5,390 nt of DNA, from NCBI GenBank assembly GCA_947455385.1, contig CANGNR010000082.1, forward strand, positions 1 to 5,390, read 5' to 3'. The stretch comes from Microbacteriaceae bacterium. GTDB taxonomy: Bacteria > Actinomycetota > Actinomycetes > Actinomycetales > Microbacteriaceae. The position numbers were made by a program, and so were the translations under genes. Positions 4,780 to 5,390 of this stretch are shown in pieces; the first letter of the stretch is position 1; each line of letters starts with the position of its first letter. The notes beneath the pieces are model-generated. The model was given only the letters and a program-made list of their open reading frames with translations, was not told the DNA's origin and ran no database searches.

Positions 4780-5390
4780 GCAACGCTTCACCAGGATGGT
4801 GTCTTTCGGCAGCGCGCTGGTTGACATCATGGCCTTCGTGCCTGCCCTGCCCGAGCCCGGCGGCGACGTCTTGGCAACCGAGGCGCTCGAGGTCATCGGC
4901 GGCGTTTTCAACATCGAGTCGGCGGCAGCCCGGATGGGCCTGCACGTGGTGCACGCCGATTCGAACGGTGATGGCCCGCACTCGCAGACCCTGCTTGCCC
5001 AGATGAAGGCCGAGGGCATCGAGTTCGGCGGTCACACCTACTCGGGCCGCGACCTGGGATTCTGCTTCACGATGGTCGAGCCAAACGGCGAGCGCACCTT
5101 TGTGACCCACTCGGGTGCCGAGGCCTACTGGAGCCCGGAGCACCTGGCCTCAATCAAGCTCGGGCCAACCGATGCCGTCTATCTGGCCGGCTACGACATG
5201 GTTTATCCGAGCTCGCGCAAGGTGCTCGGCGACTGGCTGCTCTCGAACCCGCTCAACGGAGCAGCACTGTTTTTTGACCCGGGTCCGCTGGTTGGCGAAC
5301 TCGACCCAGAGGTGGTCGCATTTCTGCGCGCCGAGGCGTTCTGCATCACCGCGAACGAGCGCGAATTCGAGGCCATGCCTTCGCTGCCGA
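4772..5390 (+). CDS. PfkB/ribokinase-family carbohydrate or nucleoside kinase, N-terminal part (runs off right edge)
   Basis: The frame from ATG 4772 is open to the window end, giving 206 complete codons; family members are about 300 residues. The N-terminal strand MVSFGSALVDIM (9-20) leads to the substrate-binding loop IGGVFNIESAAARMG (42-56), the PfkB signature 1 region in which G43, G44 and N47 are recognisable. EPNGERTFVTHSG then forms the lid/sheet region. Later come FFDPGP (167-172) and TANEREF (194-199), the latter matching the NxxE motif (N195, E198) linked to Mg and phosphate effects. The C-terminal anion-hole and catalytic GAGD motif lies beyond the window. The gene overlaps the glycohydrolase stop by 8 bp (ATGACTGA), so the two are probably translated together. 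It likely phosphorylates the sugar or nucleoside released or used by its partner. Ribose, pseudouridine or another nucleoside are all possible; the fragment does not decide. Confidence 0.9.
   Translation, partial: MTEQRFTRMVSFGSALVDIMAFVPALPEPGGDVLATEALEVIGGVFNIESAAARMGLHVVHADSNGDGPHSQTLLAQMKAEGIEFGGHTYSGRDLGFCFTMVEPNGERTFVTHSGAEAYWSPEHLASIKLGPTDAVYLAGYDMVYPSSRKVLGDWLLSNPLNGAALFFDPGPLVGELDPEVVAFLRAEAFCITANEREFEAMPSLP

Overview
The window looks like ordinary chromosome of a moderately GC-rich actinobacterium. The evidence is strong G/C preference at third codon positions, tight gene packing, several starts that look leaderless, and a tRNA gene with an encoded CCA. A Microbacteriaceae-like host is a guess from style only. 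I see no mobile element, CRISPR array or attachment site.

Layout. A truncated metallo-beta-lactamase-fold hydrolase runs leftward off the left edge (227 to 1, minus strand). It diverges from a metal-response operon on the plus strand. That operon holds a CsoR/RcnR-family metal sensor (275-559), a CPH-type (P1B-3, CopB-like) metal-exporting ATPase (556-2592, ATGA overlap with the sensor), and 38 bp later a diacylglycerol-kinase-family lipid kinase (2631-3524). A perfect 9+3+9 bp palindrome (247-267) of the CsoR C-tract/G-tract type lies between the divergent genes. It covers the sensor's own -10/-35 spacer and runs into its -10 hexamer. A tRNA-Glu(CTC) gene (3621-3696) and a strong hairpin terminator (3701-3737) follow.

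The right part is a second plus-strand operon: an ADP-ribosylglycohydrolase-family protein (3757-4779), overlapped by 8 bp by a PfkB/ribokinase-family sugar kinase that runs off the right edge (4772-5390). The pairing suggests hydrolysis of a ribosyl N- or O-glycoside followed by phosphorylation of the product, but the substrate cannot be read from the sequence.

How the parts work together. Without metal, the sensor should sit on the palindrome and block its own promoter. Metal binding releases it, and the exporter is translated by coupling to the sensor. The most interesting points are: (i) the sensor's ligand set is Cys-His-His, as in nickel/cobalt RcnR, rather than Cys-His-Cys as in copper CsoR, although its partner ATPase is of the copper/silver CPH type; (ii) three genes (hydrolase, sensor, glycohydrolase) have a -10-like hexamer exactly 6 nt before the start codon and no Shine-Dalgarno sequence, which fits leaderless mRNAs; (iii) the glycohydrolase-kinase pair has an unassigned substrate.
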